Positions 48,536 to 59,661 of a stretch of DNA of 64,000 nucleotides are shown here, piece by piece. This DNA comes from Candidula unifasciata (taxonomy: Eukaryota; Mollusca; Gastropoda; Stylommatophora; Geomitridae), in NCBI GenBank assembly GCA_905116865.2, contig CAJHNH020002446.1, positions 195,001-259,000 on the forward strand, in the 5' to 3' direction. The stretch's first letter is position 1. Each line of letters opens with the position of its first letter. The notes beneath the pieces are model-generated. The model made no database searches. It was not told the DNA's origin and was given only the letters and a program-made list of their open reading frames with translations. The translations under genes and the position numbers were made by a program.

Positions 48536-48536
48536 T

Positions 48537-48925
48537 TGAAGCATATTTGTATCTGAGACAAACAGAATATAAAACTTAACAGTTGAAGGACATTTGTATC
48601 TGAGACAAACATAATGCAAGACTTACTGTTGAAGGATAGTTATATCTGAGACAAACATAATTTAAGACTTACTGTTGAAGGAAAGTTTTATCTGAGACAA
48701 ACATAATACAAGACTTACTGTTGAAGGATAGTTTTATCTGAGACAAACATAATACAAGACTTACTGTTGAAGTATAGTTTTATCTGAGACAAACATAATT
48801 TAAGACTTACTGTTGAAGGATAGTTTTATCTGAGACAAACATAATACAAGACTTACTGTTGAAGGATAGTTTTATCTGAGACAAACATAATTTAAGACTT
48901 ACTGTTGAAGGATAGTTAATGTTTG
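48537..48925. repeat. 46-49-bp minisatellite, right arm
   Basis: It has the same unit as 45360-46195 (gacttactgttgaaggatag; tatctgagacaaacataat), with more homogeneous copies. It resumes directly after the LINE tail. Confidence 0.9.
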
Positions 48926-48929
48926 TCCG

Positions 48930-49736
48930 GATGGCTCTGTTATTGACTGGCATGGTCGGCCGCACGTTTCCCTCCATCATTGTCATGCGGTTGTCTATCT
49001 GTTTGTTCTGTAAGTTCCTTAAAGTTTCTATCTTTCAAATACAGAAAAGATAATGTTGGCTGTGAATGTGAATCAGTATAAAAACATCTAGAACACAGAG
49101 TCACATAAGGCTCATTTAGGCATCCCGGTGATATGCTATGGACCCATATTATTTCTGACAGTAGAATTATTACACTGATCGTCATATTTTTACTACATAT
49201 GTAAATATGTATGTGTTTGTATGCTGTCTGCATGAGGTCTGTGAGAAAGTTTGTGTTTGCCTGTATACCGGTCTGTTTGTTGATCTTATCTATATTACGG
49301 TCACTTTGTGTGTGATGTTTGTATGAGGTCTGTGTGCTGTCTCAGTATCGCTCTGTTTGTGCGTTGTATGTATGAGGTATATGTTATGTGCTGTCTGTAT
49401 GAGGTCTGTTTGTGTGCTGTCTGTAATACTGCCTGTTTGTCTGCTTTCTGTACAACTGTCTGTCTGTGTGTTGTCTGTAAAAATGTCTGTGTGCTGTCTG
49501 TATGTGTGTCTGTCTGTACGATGGTCTGTTTGTGTGTTTGCTTGTACCTAACTATTTTGGAACCCATATGAATTAAATATGGACGGTGCTTGGGAAATGC
49601 ACACACAGACAGCGTTCTTTCAGAGCTAAATGATTTAACAAAGGGCTGAAGTCAATGGACTAGAGAGTCCACATGCAGTTAAAAAAAAATAGAGCTTCAT
49701 ATAAGAAGATAACTAATACGTGGTAGGACTACTTAC
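48930..49736. other. Unassigned stretch with TG-rich degenerate repeats
   Basis: From 49300 to 49545 phrases like gtgtgctgtctgtatgaggt are repeated irregularly. The Cys-Val rich open frames there are artefacts. No exon of the neighbouring carbonic anhydrase gene was identified. Confidence 0.45.
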
Positions 49737-49891
49737 TTGTGTCTGATCGATATAAATAGGTTTGTTAAACAAAACCCAGGTGACCGTCTCTTGACATCCG
49801 GGTTGGGTGAACGAACCCTCGTATGTGACGTAATAATTGGTGTCTGGAAGTAGGCTTTTGATCCGGAAATCTTTTATGTGAGTGCCTTGTC
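49737..49891 (-). CDS. Carbonic-anhydrase-related protein, one exon
   Basis: A 155-base exon between acceptor tgcttctctcatacag and donor caa followed by gtaagt. It is open in the frame that starts two bases in. It encodes IKDFRIKSLLPDTNYYVTYE, then GSFTQPGCQETVTW and VLFNKPIYIDQTQ. This is the block around Thr199 of the alpha-carbonic anhydrase fold (usually GSLTTPPCxExVxW), followed by the conserved strand. T-Q-P-G in place of T-T-P-P, with ETVTW and NKPIYI, resembles carbonic-anhydrase-related proteins 10/11 of animals, most of which are catalytically silent. The zinc-ligand histidines are in other exons not seen here. A longer open frame over the same bases is an out-of-frame shadow. Confidence 0.85.
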
Positions 49892-49899
49892 CTGTATGA

Positions 49900-50555
49900 G
49901 AGAAGCATGTCTAATCTACACAGGTCTGCCTCCCAAACTCGGCGCATAATTCTTTAACTAACACACAGAAAGAGGTTGAGTCTGTTTGTGTGTTCTTGCA
50001 TGAGTGCTTGCATATGTATCACTACGTGTCGTGCCGATCAGCGCTGGTTTGCACTATCATATATTTGCCCTATTGTTAATACAGCCAATAGGTTCATTCC
50101 GATATATTATCGGTCGACCTCTTCCTCTAGCCCTCTGGATCTCTACAGTTGCAACAACTTTTCCCCATGACTTTTTACCCTATAATACGAACAAAATGTG
50201 ACTTTCTTGTCTTCTCCTCCTCTTTCTTCTTCTTTTCTTTTCATTTCGCGTTCACCACCTGTAAACACAGGCGGAGAGTTCTAGTTGTTCGTCCACATTG
50301 CACTTTGATCTTGATCTATCCTGAACTTGAGTTTTGAGGGCACATCAGTTTGAGTCGATCTCCTGTATTGCTTGGATATTGTTCTTATTTTGCCCATAGG
50401 ATTCCTAATGATCACTAAACCATTTCTGCACCCAGAGGTATACATACAGACGAGTATACGCATGTGTGTAGGATGAGAGAGGGTAGACGTGCCTTAGTGT
50501 GTGGGCATGCTAGTTTACTATCTGTACAGTACCCCCATCGGCCCAATATTTGTCT
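49900..50555. other. Upstream of the carbonic anhydrase exon, unassigned
   Basis: No further carbonic anhydrase exon was recognised. A pyrimidine-rich block lies at 50205-50245. Confidence 0.4.
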
Positions 50556-50559
50556 GTCC

Positions 50560-50566
50560 GTCAACC

Positions 50567-50607
<41 letters not shown>

Positions 50608-50658
50608 GCCTATCTATATGTTTGTTTGTCTATTTATGTATCTCTATCTGTCTGTCTT

Positions 50659-50754
<96 letters not shown>

Positions 50755-50858
50755 CTATATATGTGCCTGTCTGCTATCTATATATAGGCCTGTCTGTCTG
50801 TCTAAAATATATCTGTCTATCTATATATATAAGCCTGGCTGACTATCTATATATCTGC

Positions 50859-50917
<59 letters not shown>

Positions 50918-51230
50918 TCTTGTCTATGTATCTGTCTGACTATATATCTGCCGCTCTTTCTATCTATATATCTGTCTGTTTATATATGTGCCAGCCTGTC
51001 TATCTATATATCTGCCAGTCTGTCTATCAATATATCTGCCTGTCTGTCTACTATATATATATCCGAATGTCTGTCTGTATAACTTTATGTCTGCCTATCT
51101 ATATATCCGCCAGTCTATCCATCTTTATATCTGTGTGTCTGTCTATATATCTGCCTACCCGTCTGTATGTCTATTGATCTATCCATATATTTGTCTATAT
51201 ATCTAACCATGTGTACGTTTGTTGTCTTTA
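50560..51230. repeat. Compound microsatellite cluster
   Basis: (CTGT)n, then (CT)n, (TA)n and (GT)n at 50663-50753, a second (TA)n at 50862-50913, and CTATATAT/CTGT-rich sequence to 51200. All open frames here translate to low-complexity repeats. Confidence 0.93.
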
Positions 51231-51234
51231 TGTG

Positions 51235-51830
51235 TCAACATGTCAGTATGCCTTTCTACGTTTGTATAAATCTGTTTGCTTCACACTAACCACACAGTTA
51301 GTTTTCTCCACACTAACCCTATCATCGTCCCATATTCCTACCATCTTCCCCCTATCTTCCCTATCATCGTCCCATATTCCTACCATCTTCCCCCATCTCT
51401 CCCCAGTCTTTAATCACAGGAGTTCGTACTTCATTACTTTGATCAGCTCTCAATCTGACCACGGGGCATTAACTGCCATGTATTACCGGCCTGCCGAGGA
51501 GGTAATCTATTTCCTCTATCCTCTTACGGGAAATCAATCAGGAAAACAATTCCCTCACCTTGCCAGGGAACTTGCGTGGCCATATCGACCAAAAACTTGA
51601 AGGCGCTGTTTGTTATCCCGAAATCCTCAGCAATCTGTTTGACCGTAAAATAAACAACATACACATAAATAACAGAAGCAATCAGGTCTTTTTAACAATA
51701 GATCTTGGAATCCAAACACATCAAGAAGGTTTTCGCAGAGTTTGATTTCCTAAACGTCGTCAAGAGGTAGAGAGAAGTTTACATTAATTCTGTCATCGAT
51801 TCACTATCAGCTAGCTTCAACCTCAGCTCT
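51235..51830. other. Unassigned stretch
   Basis: A 38-base block (cctaccatcttcccc and neighbours) is duplicated at 51330-51400. A short open frame near 51440-51600 has no domain I know and may be transposon debris. Confidence 0.3.
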
Positions 51831-51834
51831 GTGG

Positions 51835-52270
51835 AAGCAAGTCTTCCACAATTAACATTATTTTTTTGTAACCCTCTACCAGACAGTATTTGATTTACAT
51901 CTGCCTAAGCCTTCCACAATTAACATCATCAGACAGTATTTATTTTATGTCTGCGTAAGTCTTCCACAATCAAAATAGTTTCCTCTACCTTTCACCTGAC
52001 AGTATTTGTTTTAAGTCTTCGTAAGCTTTCCACAATTAACATAATTTTTTATGCCACCGGACAGTATTTATTAAACTCTATCTAAGTCTTCCACGGTTAC
52101 CATTAATTTTGGTACTCCACCGGACAGTATTTATTTTGGTTCTGTCTAAGTCTTTGACAATTAACAGTGGCTTGTATCCTCCACCAGGCAGTACTTATTT
52201 TAGCTTTGCATAGTCTTTCACAATTAAAATTAATTTGTATCCCCCACCAGACAGTATTCATTTTACATTG
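51835..52270. repeat. 50-70-bp degenerate minisatellite, about 7 copies
   Basis: Each unit has gtcttccacaattaacat, a variable middle, and accagacagtatttatttta. Unit length varies because of internal deletions. One stray unit appears at about 52665-52712 inside the next repeat. Confidence 0.82.
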
Positions 52271-52434
52271 AGTGTATCGCCAGCAATTGGTAATTAAAGC
52301 AAAAGAAACAAAGAATTAAAGGTGACAGAAATTCCACACTAAACGATGCCAATCTGAAAAAAAAAGTATTTCCTTATCAAATGGGAGGTTGTGGGGGACT
52401 GAGAGAAAAGGAAAAAAAAAAGGGAGACAAAGAA

Positions 52435-53277
52435 TCATGAAAAGAATCTTCTACATGTACTTATCGCTTTATTATAACTAGACCTAATAGCTTTTACGTG
52501 CCATATCTAAGAATAATAATTGGTATTAGTGGCAAGACAAAATTACACACTGATTTAAAAAAAAAAAAATATCACAACAGTTTTCTCAATGCTAACTTTC
52601 CGAAAGCTCATGTGACTAGGTCACACTAACAAAATGAAGGATGGCAGAGATATGTAAAAGATCTTTCCTTTACCTTCCACCAGAAAGTATTTGTTTTAAG
52701 TCTGCGTAAGCTGATCAGCATCTGATTTCTCTTCATGTGCAAGAGGTGGAGTTATACGCCCATGGTAGAGATAGGTAAAAGATGTCGAAGTCAGCCTCTA
52801 TTACGTTATAAAGAGGTGTGCAGGCGGAACATGAATGATACCGGTACTGAGGTAAATTCGTTTAAAAAAAGGGAGGGGGGGGGGGTTAGGGAAATGCCAT
52901 ACACAGTGTTTCTTGAAAGAAGAAAATCAGAAGGGGAATGGAAAGAACTGCAAAATTTATTGGCAACAGGTTGAGAGCTGAGCGAATGAGGAAAAGCAGA
53001 CTAAAAAATTTAATGGTAACAACGGTCCTGAAATCCCGTGCTCTGATTGGGAAAGACTTCTTCAGATGAGCGGGTCTTGTTAGTCACACTCGCCACCGAA
53101 ATGGGCTGTGATTTCCATGCTTCTTCGTATCACAATATAACTATCACCTGGAAAGACGGAAAGATGCCTACAGGTTGCTAGACTGTATTTGCACTGTTTA
53201 AAAGTAATTAAAGTAAAGATCCATTTTTTACGCCCTTGGGGACATTGGGCAAATGGGAAGAGCATCCCATATTTTTA
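52435..53277 (+). repeat. Dispersed repeat R1, copy 2
   Basis: It is collinear with 25225-25978, interrupted at about 52660-52715 by one unit of the adjacent minisatellite. There is no coding sequence. Confidence 0.75.
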
Positions 53278-53400
53278 AAGGCCAATCAGCACTAAGTGGG
53301 TAATGTGATCTCCATTACGCCGGCCGTCTTTACTTCCCCAGGACAGCCATCCTGGTACGCATTTTAGGCTGGGCCGACCTGCGACGCCCCATACCATCAC
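53278..53400 (-). repeat. S1-type SINE fragment, minus orientation
   Basis: The complement matches the S1 body (accaggatggctgtcctgg, accacattacc-like block). It abuts repeat R1. Confidence 0.6.
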
Positions 53401-53629
53401 AAGGAACGCAGAAATACAAAAACATCCCAATTTTGATACTTACAAATAATCGTGCTCTTGGCGCTTCCCCTTGCAGTACTTTGTAAACAGGCGCCTGTGG
53501 CGCCTCAAAGAGACCCATGACAACACAACCTCCCATAAACATTATATACGCCCATCAAACGCTGAATAAAACCATCTCATAACACCCCTACAACACAGGG
53601 GTTCCTTTGAATGGGAAAGAAAGGAACTC

Positions 53630-54230
53630 TTGCGGGCAAGTTGGTGATAAGTTTCCTGATAGGGATATTAAAATGCGAATACAACAGACTAATGGAGTTT
53701 TTATAGCACAGGGAAATGTGTGATATTCAAAGAAAATTAAAACTAATATTGAACTTAAAATTGATAATTCTTTTGTTAAATCAATACTGCTGTATTCATC
53801 GGAAACGTGGAGGACAACTTAAACGATTAGTGATTAACTACAATCATTTATTCACCAGAGCTGCGTAAAATAGAAGGAATTAAACAGTATGATAGAATCA
53901 CTAATGCTGAGCTTTAGTAGAGAACTAAACACATGTCAGTGAATCAAGAGGTGAAGAAGACGCTGGCTTTGGATAGGACACGTGTTTTTAAAAAAAAAAA
54001 CCACGAGAACAATATGTAACTGGAATGTATCTTTACTGCAATCAACGTGGAAACAAAAACAGGCAAACCAAAAACATACATGAAGAAGGAAGCTAGAGCG
54101 TGAAGTTAAAAAAAAAATAGGAAGGACATGATGTGAGCTGCATAAAAGTAGGACAACTTGTCGTGAGTTGGTTGAGGACCTAGACTCCAGTGGGGGGAGG
54201 ATAAAAGGGTGGGGGTGGTGGCAGGAGGGA
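53630..54230 (+). mobile_element. LINE-A 3' fragment
   Basis: It is collinear with 47985-48530, including the LLYSSETWRTT block (LLYGAETW in the fuller copy) and the gttggttgaggacctagact end. Many indels. Confidence 0.7.
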
Positions 54231-54234
54231 GGGT

Positions 54235-54685
54235 AAGAGAGACATATGCAACTGATTAAACTATTTCAGAATGAAACTGACTGTAGCAATGCAGAGGTTA
54301 ACAGTATCACGAACCTATGCCAACATAGCAGAGTTTAAAAAGAAAGAAACATTCTGAGACTACGCATATGCCATTTGACAATATTTGGAACCTTCTGTTT
54401 GTTTTAAAGGCAATTACCCAAGTGTGAATTTAAAAAAAAGGAAAACAATTACAATTTTCACGATCTGAACATCGAAATAACCTGCTCATAAACGGCATGA
54501 TATTCCTCCCCCCCCCCCACCCCCCCTCCTTGAGGGCAGTTAATATGAACTTCACACTACACTGACCCGAGGAAGATGTCAAGCTAGTTGGACCAGATCT
54601 CGCCTACTCGGTGAATCAGGTTATATTTCTAAAGAAAAGCTTGTGCGAGCATCAACAGAATTGGCTGTGGCGAAAGGAAAAATAC
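54235..54685. other. Unassigned stretch
   Basis: Only a C-rich run near 54508-54530 stands out. Confidence 0.4.
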
Positions 54686-54689
54686 ATTA

Positions 54690-55140
54690 GCCGCATTAAA
54701 TGCTGCAGTAGTGTAGAGGGAATCTGGAGATCATGCAGCATCTTTTGGTGGCAACTTATGGATGTGAATCATGGACTCTGACTCAGTCTTTGAAGAAGAA
54801 TATCCAACCTTTAGAACTGAAATGCTACAGGAAGATTTTTAGAATACAGTAGACTAAGAAGAAGAAAAAATGACGACATCCTACATAACCTGAACATCAG
54901 GGAGAACTGGCTCATAAACAGGATCCTCAGCCAACAGCTGAGATTATTTGGACATGTCAAGCACCAAGGTGGTCTGGAGATAACGGTAATAGAAGGTGCA
55001 GTTTCCGGAAAACGAGGCAGAGGTTGACCTCCGCGAACGGGATACCGGACACTGAAGATGCATTGGCTATGAAAGCACATAGGGCTGGCGAATTTGCTAG
55101 AGAAAGATAGATTTTCAGGTGACGTTTTGTAAAGGACGTG
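54690..55140 (+). mobile_element. LINE 3' fragment
   Basis: Broken frames give NDDILHNLNIRENWL, RLFGHVKHQGGLE and GKRGRGRP, the C-terminal signature of RTE-like polymerases. It is related to the fragment at 23160. Confidence 0.68.
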
Positions 55141-55152
55141 TTGAATTATTAA

Positions 55153-55290
55153 CTCTTTGAGTCCCAGGGCGTTTAGCATTACAGGCCCAGGGGGTAGTGA
55201 AGAAAGTAAATAAAATCGGCGCATCATGCGTTCATTGGGCTTCTAGGTAAGAACCTATGAACGTATGATGCGTTCCTTAGGACTCAAAGA
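55153..55290 (-). mobile_element. 138-bp palindromic MITE, copy 2
   Basis: The reverse complement is collinear with 21622-21759 over its whole length, with the same inverted ends (ctttgagtcc...ggactcaaag). Confidence 0.75.
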
Positions 55291-55294
55291 AATA

Positions 55295-55965
55295 ATTGAT
55301 GTATTTATTTATTTATTGATTTTTAGGGACACCACTGTGGAAAGTACGGCTCATGGAGGAGGAGGAGCAATGGAAGACCAGCATGAGGATGGACTCTGGA
55401 CAATGAAAACCATTTATAGCAGTGAAAATACGTGAGGTAGATGAACTGACAAAGGACCTCGGTATTTTCTCCCTAGCCTGTAGTCCATTGTGAATGGGTC
55501 TTTATGAAAGCCTAGTTTCCTACCAGCAGACAGTGATGGGATGGATATTGTGCAAATGCTCAGTGACAAGATGTTGAATTATGAACACAGAATATGCCAC
55601 CTTCTTCTCCATGAAGACAGTCTTAATTATGAAGACTGCACATCCCACCCTCTTCTCCTTCATGAAGATGCAATCTTCCTTCTATGTATTTTTGTAGCCA
55701 TGGCTGCGTGGTTAAATTATTTGTGGACTATTTTTGCTTCGGCCTATTTGCAGTTTCACCAGTAAGTGACTTAAGATTTTATTTGTTCCACAAACTTTCC
55801 TAAAATACACAGACTTGTGGAACACCAACGTTGGGAAAATTGTGAACACAACATAATCACCGGTTATTAGCACAAATAAAAACTGCCAGTCATCGTGGTC
55901 TTCACAAGACTACCCGGCACAGTGTGCCAACTCAAACTGTACGCCGTCGGTCGATACAACAAACT
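55295..55965. other. Unassigned stretch
   Basis: The phrase cttctccatgaagacagtct near 55605 is partly repeated at 55660. A LINE-like gaggatggactctgg block lies near 55385. Nothing else is seen. Confidence 0.35.
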
Positions 55966-55970
55966 GTGCA

Positions 55971-56321
55971 CTACTGCAAAGTCCAACAATCGCTTGAACA
56001 ACTGCTTTCTGTCTGAGATTGATCAACCAACACTTGTTTTCCAACTGTCCTGATTAGAAATACTCGTACGTCATCATTCTCAGTACTTGCCAGTTGATTG
56101 CTTGGCTTTGTCGAGAAAATCGCGCAGCTCTCTAAAATCTCTTCCCACTTGTTGTCTTGTCTTGCAGCATTCATGGACAGAAGCAGGCTTGTTTGTTCTT
56201 GCTCTAATTGTCGGTGCAGTTGACACACACAAATCTGGGCAACCTTAAGGCATTTTTTATAGTTATTTATGTTTTTTATATTTAACAAAAAATATCTACT
56301 AGTACACTGCTTTAAAGACAT
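55971..56321 (-). CDS. Unidentified open reading frame
   Basis: A minus-strand frame of about 116 residues with mixed composition that looks more protein-like than most frames here (for example ICVCQLHRQLEQEQTSLLLS and NKWEEILESC). I recognise no domain. There is no clear upstream acceptor, and no similar copy elsewhere in the window. It may be a host exon, a transposon fragment or chance. Confidence 0.25.
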   Translation of the reverse strand: MSLKQCTSRYFLLNIKNINNYKKCLKVAQICVCQLHRQLEQEQTSLLLSMNAARQDNKWEEILESCAIFSTKPSNQLASTENDDVRVFLIRTVGKQVLVDQSQTESSCSSDCWTLQ

Positions 56322-56859
56322 AGCATACAGATATTAAATAAAAAGTATATGAAATTTTAATGTTCACCAGTTTTTAAAAAAAATCTACACAATTTTACTT
56401 GAACAAACAAAAAAGTTCTTAATGATTTTAATTAAGGTAAATAATTCTCAGAATTTTAATTCAACCAAAAAAAAAAAAAAAAGTAATATAAAAAATGCTT
56501 TAAAATCCAAGCCGGAAATCTGAAAGAACCGGAATATCGATTCATATTTTTTAATGTCAACCTGCAGTCTCAATGAGGACAACGAGAGAATAATTAGGAA
56601 AGAAATACAAACAAATAAGAGTCGGGCAGATAATCCTGCCTCTATGATGGAGCCTTTCACCATGTCTGAACTTCAAAATGCCATTTCCAGGCTTTGATTT
56701 AAAAAAAAAAAAGACAGCACGTTTAATAAGTCAGAAGGACTCCACGGCTATAGCTTACACAGCAGGAGCTTTACCCAACATCAGTAAAAGGACCCCTTGT
56801 CGACAGTTGTTTCGGCCCATTATCATCCTAGACAGTCTAGGGGGGGGGGGGGGGGGCGG

Positions 56860-58445
56860 CTGACCTGGGTCATGAATCTAGGCTTCGGAATCTTCTGCTG
56901 CGCTTAACGGACGTTCGGATAAGACGAAATGGTCCAAGTGAAATTAGCAATGAAATGCTGAAGTCTGAGCTCAGCTGCTAAAGTAGAGTTGTTAGAAAAT
57001 TTCAACGGAATCTGGGAGAACGGATTGGTACCTCAAGTGTGGAGAGAAATCATCACAATAGCTATACTAAAAAAAAATATTACATCTAGGCTTCAAGCTA
57101 TTGACCAATTAGCCTCACAAGCTGTGTAGGAGGTACACTGCAGAAAATGATAAATTCAAGACTGAAATGTCGCTTAGAATCTGAACAGATCTTGGTGTCA
57201 GAGCAAGCTGGGTTTAGAGAATGTTACAGCAAAGAAGATCAGGTCAGCTACGTGTCACTAGCTGCAGAAGATGCTTTCAGAGAGAAGAAAATAGTCATGG
57301 TGGTGTGGGTTGACTTCAAACAAGCTTTTACAATATTGTGGAAAGATGGCTTCATTGCAAAATTGAAGAGAAATGGAATCAAAGGAATGATGCTAAGATG
57401 GATCCAGTTCGTTTTTACACAACAGGAGAACTACTCTCGATGGCCTGCAGAGCATAAAAGCGTTACTTCATCAAAGAGTACCCCAAGGAAGAGTTACATC
57501 TCCAACTCACTTTCTTGTCATATCAATGACCTTGTGAGAGACCTCCCTACAGGAGTGATGGCTGCCATGTATGCAGATGATCTGGCACTCTGGTGTACTG
57601 ATTAACACAACACAGTGGCAAATCTAAGAATACATCGAGCAACAGGTCACTTAATGACATGGGCAAGAAAGTGTCATGTTACGATCAACACAGACTTCCT
57701 CAGCGCTTTTCTCTCTTTCTCTCAGAGACAAAACTATCCCGAATAATCGGGGATACATGCTTACACAGATAGATCAGCAACCAGTGAGGTTAAAATGGGA
57801 AAGCTGGCGTCTATACCACATAACCAGACAACTACCGCCTCACAATTATATACCCACTGGTGAATTCTGTTCCAACTAAGCAGTAGAGATCCTAGCATTA
57901 GAGCAGACTGCCGAAATATTCCACAACACCAGTTCTGATTGCCACCAAGGGGTAGTCTTCACAGATGCGCTATCAATGCTCCAAGCCCTCAATAGTGGTA
58001 AACTCCCTCACCTTAGATTTGAACTTGTCAAGGTGGCTGCCCTAAAGTGTACTGTACTCCAGTGGGTACCATCCCACTGTGGTATACCAAGAAACGAAAC
58101 CGCAGTTAAACATGATAAGAAAGGGGCAGAACGGAAACAGGAAGAGAATGCAGGGACATATTATGAGAAGAAAAAGGCCATCTAGTTTATCAGAGGTGAA
58201 CAGAGATGACCACCACTTACCTGACATCCATGGGCAGGTCATTATTCTACACCTCAGGACAGGACATAACAAACTTAACAAGCACATACAAAGGCTTCGT
58301 CTAAGTAGTTCATCATTGTGCCCTTGTGGGCTGTTGAGCAGACAACGAAACATGTCCTGCAAGAATTTCTCTTTTAGAGCCCGTTTAAAAGGGAATACTG
58401 GCCCAGTGAGTAACACTGCACTCAGAGTTGTTTTGAACTAAAAAG
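56860..58445 (+). mobile_element. LINE-B: Jockey/I-like element, RT and RNase H, decayed
   Basis: Traces begin with LLRLTDVRIRRNGPSEISNE-like sequence near 56900. RT blocks follow: LVSEQAGFRE (57190-57225), VDFKQAFT in place of the usual FDKAFD, HINDLVRDLP and MYADDLALW (57565-57600). An RNase H-like block (VVFTDALSMLQALNSGK, then QWVPSHCGIPRNE) lies at 57950-58100. The C-terminal LRTGHNKLNKHI and CPCGLLSRQ blocks are at 58250-58345. It has several stops and frameshifts. Confidence 0.8.
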
Positions 58446-58539
58446 GAAAAATAGTATGTCACAAGAACTTGTCTGTCAATGTAAATTAGAAAGCTAACAC
58501 AAGAAGAAGAAGAAAAAATATTGTCATCGTTTTCTCTTC

Positions 58540-59580
58540 CTGATTGCGTATAGTTGTTTCCCCCTTGTCTCTCAACGACTGACTTTGTTACTGTATATAG
58601 TTATTTCCCCCTTGTCTCTGAACGACTGATTTTGTGACTATATGTTCTTCTTTTCCTCTTGTCTCTCATCGACTGATTTTATGACTGCATGTAGTTGTTT
58701 CTCGCTTGTCTCTCATAAACTGACTTTGTGACTATATGTAGTTCCCCCTTGTCTCTCATCGACTGTCTTCGTGACTTTATGTTATCGTTTTCCCTATGTC
58801 ACAAGAACTTGTCTGTCAATGTAAATTAGAAAGTCAACACAAGAAGAAGAAGAAAAAATATTGTCATCGTTTTCTCTTCCTGATTGCGTATAGTTGTTTC
58901 CCCCTTGTCTCTCAACGACTGACTTTGTCACTATATGTTGTCGTTTTCCCTCAGTCTCTCATCGGCTGATTTTGTGACTGTATATAGTTATTTTCCCATT
59001 GTATCTCATCGACTGATTTTGTGACTATATGTAGTTGTTTCCCCTTTGTCTCTCATCGACTGACTTTGTCACTATATGTTATCGTTTTCCCTCCATCTCT
59101 CATCGACTGACTTTGTGACTGTATATAGTTATTTTCCCATTGTATCTCATCGACTGATTTTGTGACTATATGTGGTTGTTTCCCCCTTGTCTCTCATCGA
59201 CTGAATTTGTGACTGCATGTAGTTGTTTTCCCCTTGTCTCTCATCGACTGACTTTGTGACTGCGTGTAATTGTTTCCCCCTTGTCTTTTATTGACTGACT
59301 TCGTGACTACATGTAGTTTTTTTCCTTACTGTCTCTCACCGACTGATTTTGTGACTGCGTGTAGTTGTGTTTCCCCTTGTCTCTCATAGACTGACTTTGT
59401 GACTATATGTAGTTGTTTCCCTCGTGTCTCTCATCGACTGTCTCCGTGACTGCATGTTGTTGTTTTCCCCTTGTCTCTCATAGACTGACTTCGTGACTGC
59501 ATGTAGTTGTTTCCCTATTGTCTCTCATTGACTGATTCTATGACTGCATGTAGTTGCTTCTCCCTTGTCTCTTATCGACT
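58540..59580. repeat. 46-48-bp minisatellite, about 22 copies
   Basis: The unit is gtctctcatcgactgacttt followed by gtgactatatgtagttgttt and ccccctt. A block made of the LINE-B 3' tail plus the first array unit (58456-58590) is repeated at 58795-58928, so the array has swallowed a copy of the LINE tail. Confidence 0.93.
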
Positions 59581-59624
59581 GAAGTCCTTAGACACTAACA
59601 CTAATCACTAATCCAAGCACACGC

Positions 59625-59658
59625 ACACACACACACACGCGCGCGCGCGCGCGCGCGT
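59625..59658. repeat. (CA)n(CG)n microsatellite
   Basis: Alternating CA then CG dinucleotides, a potential Z-DNA former, directly abutting hAT copy 2. Confidence 0.9.
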
Positions 59659-59661
59659 TAT

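Noticed and set aside
49301..49606. Open frames with repeated Cys-Val or Thr-Gln residues
   Set aside because: They come from degenerate TG-rich repeats. No splice sites or known fold.
54811..55227. Minus-strand 138-residue frame
   Set aside because: It is the antisense shadow of a LINE fragment and a MITE. The plus strand shows the conserved LINE C-terminal motifs.
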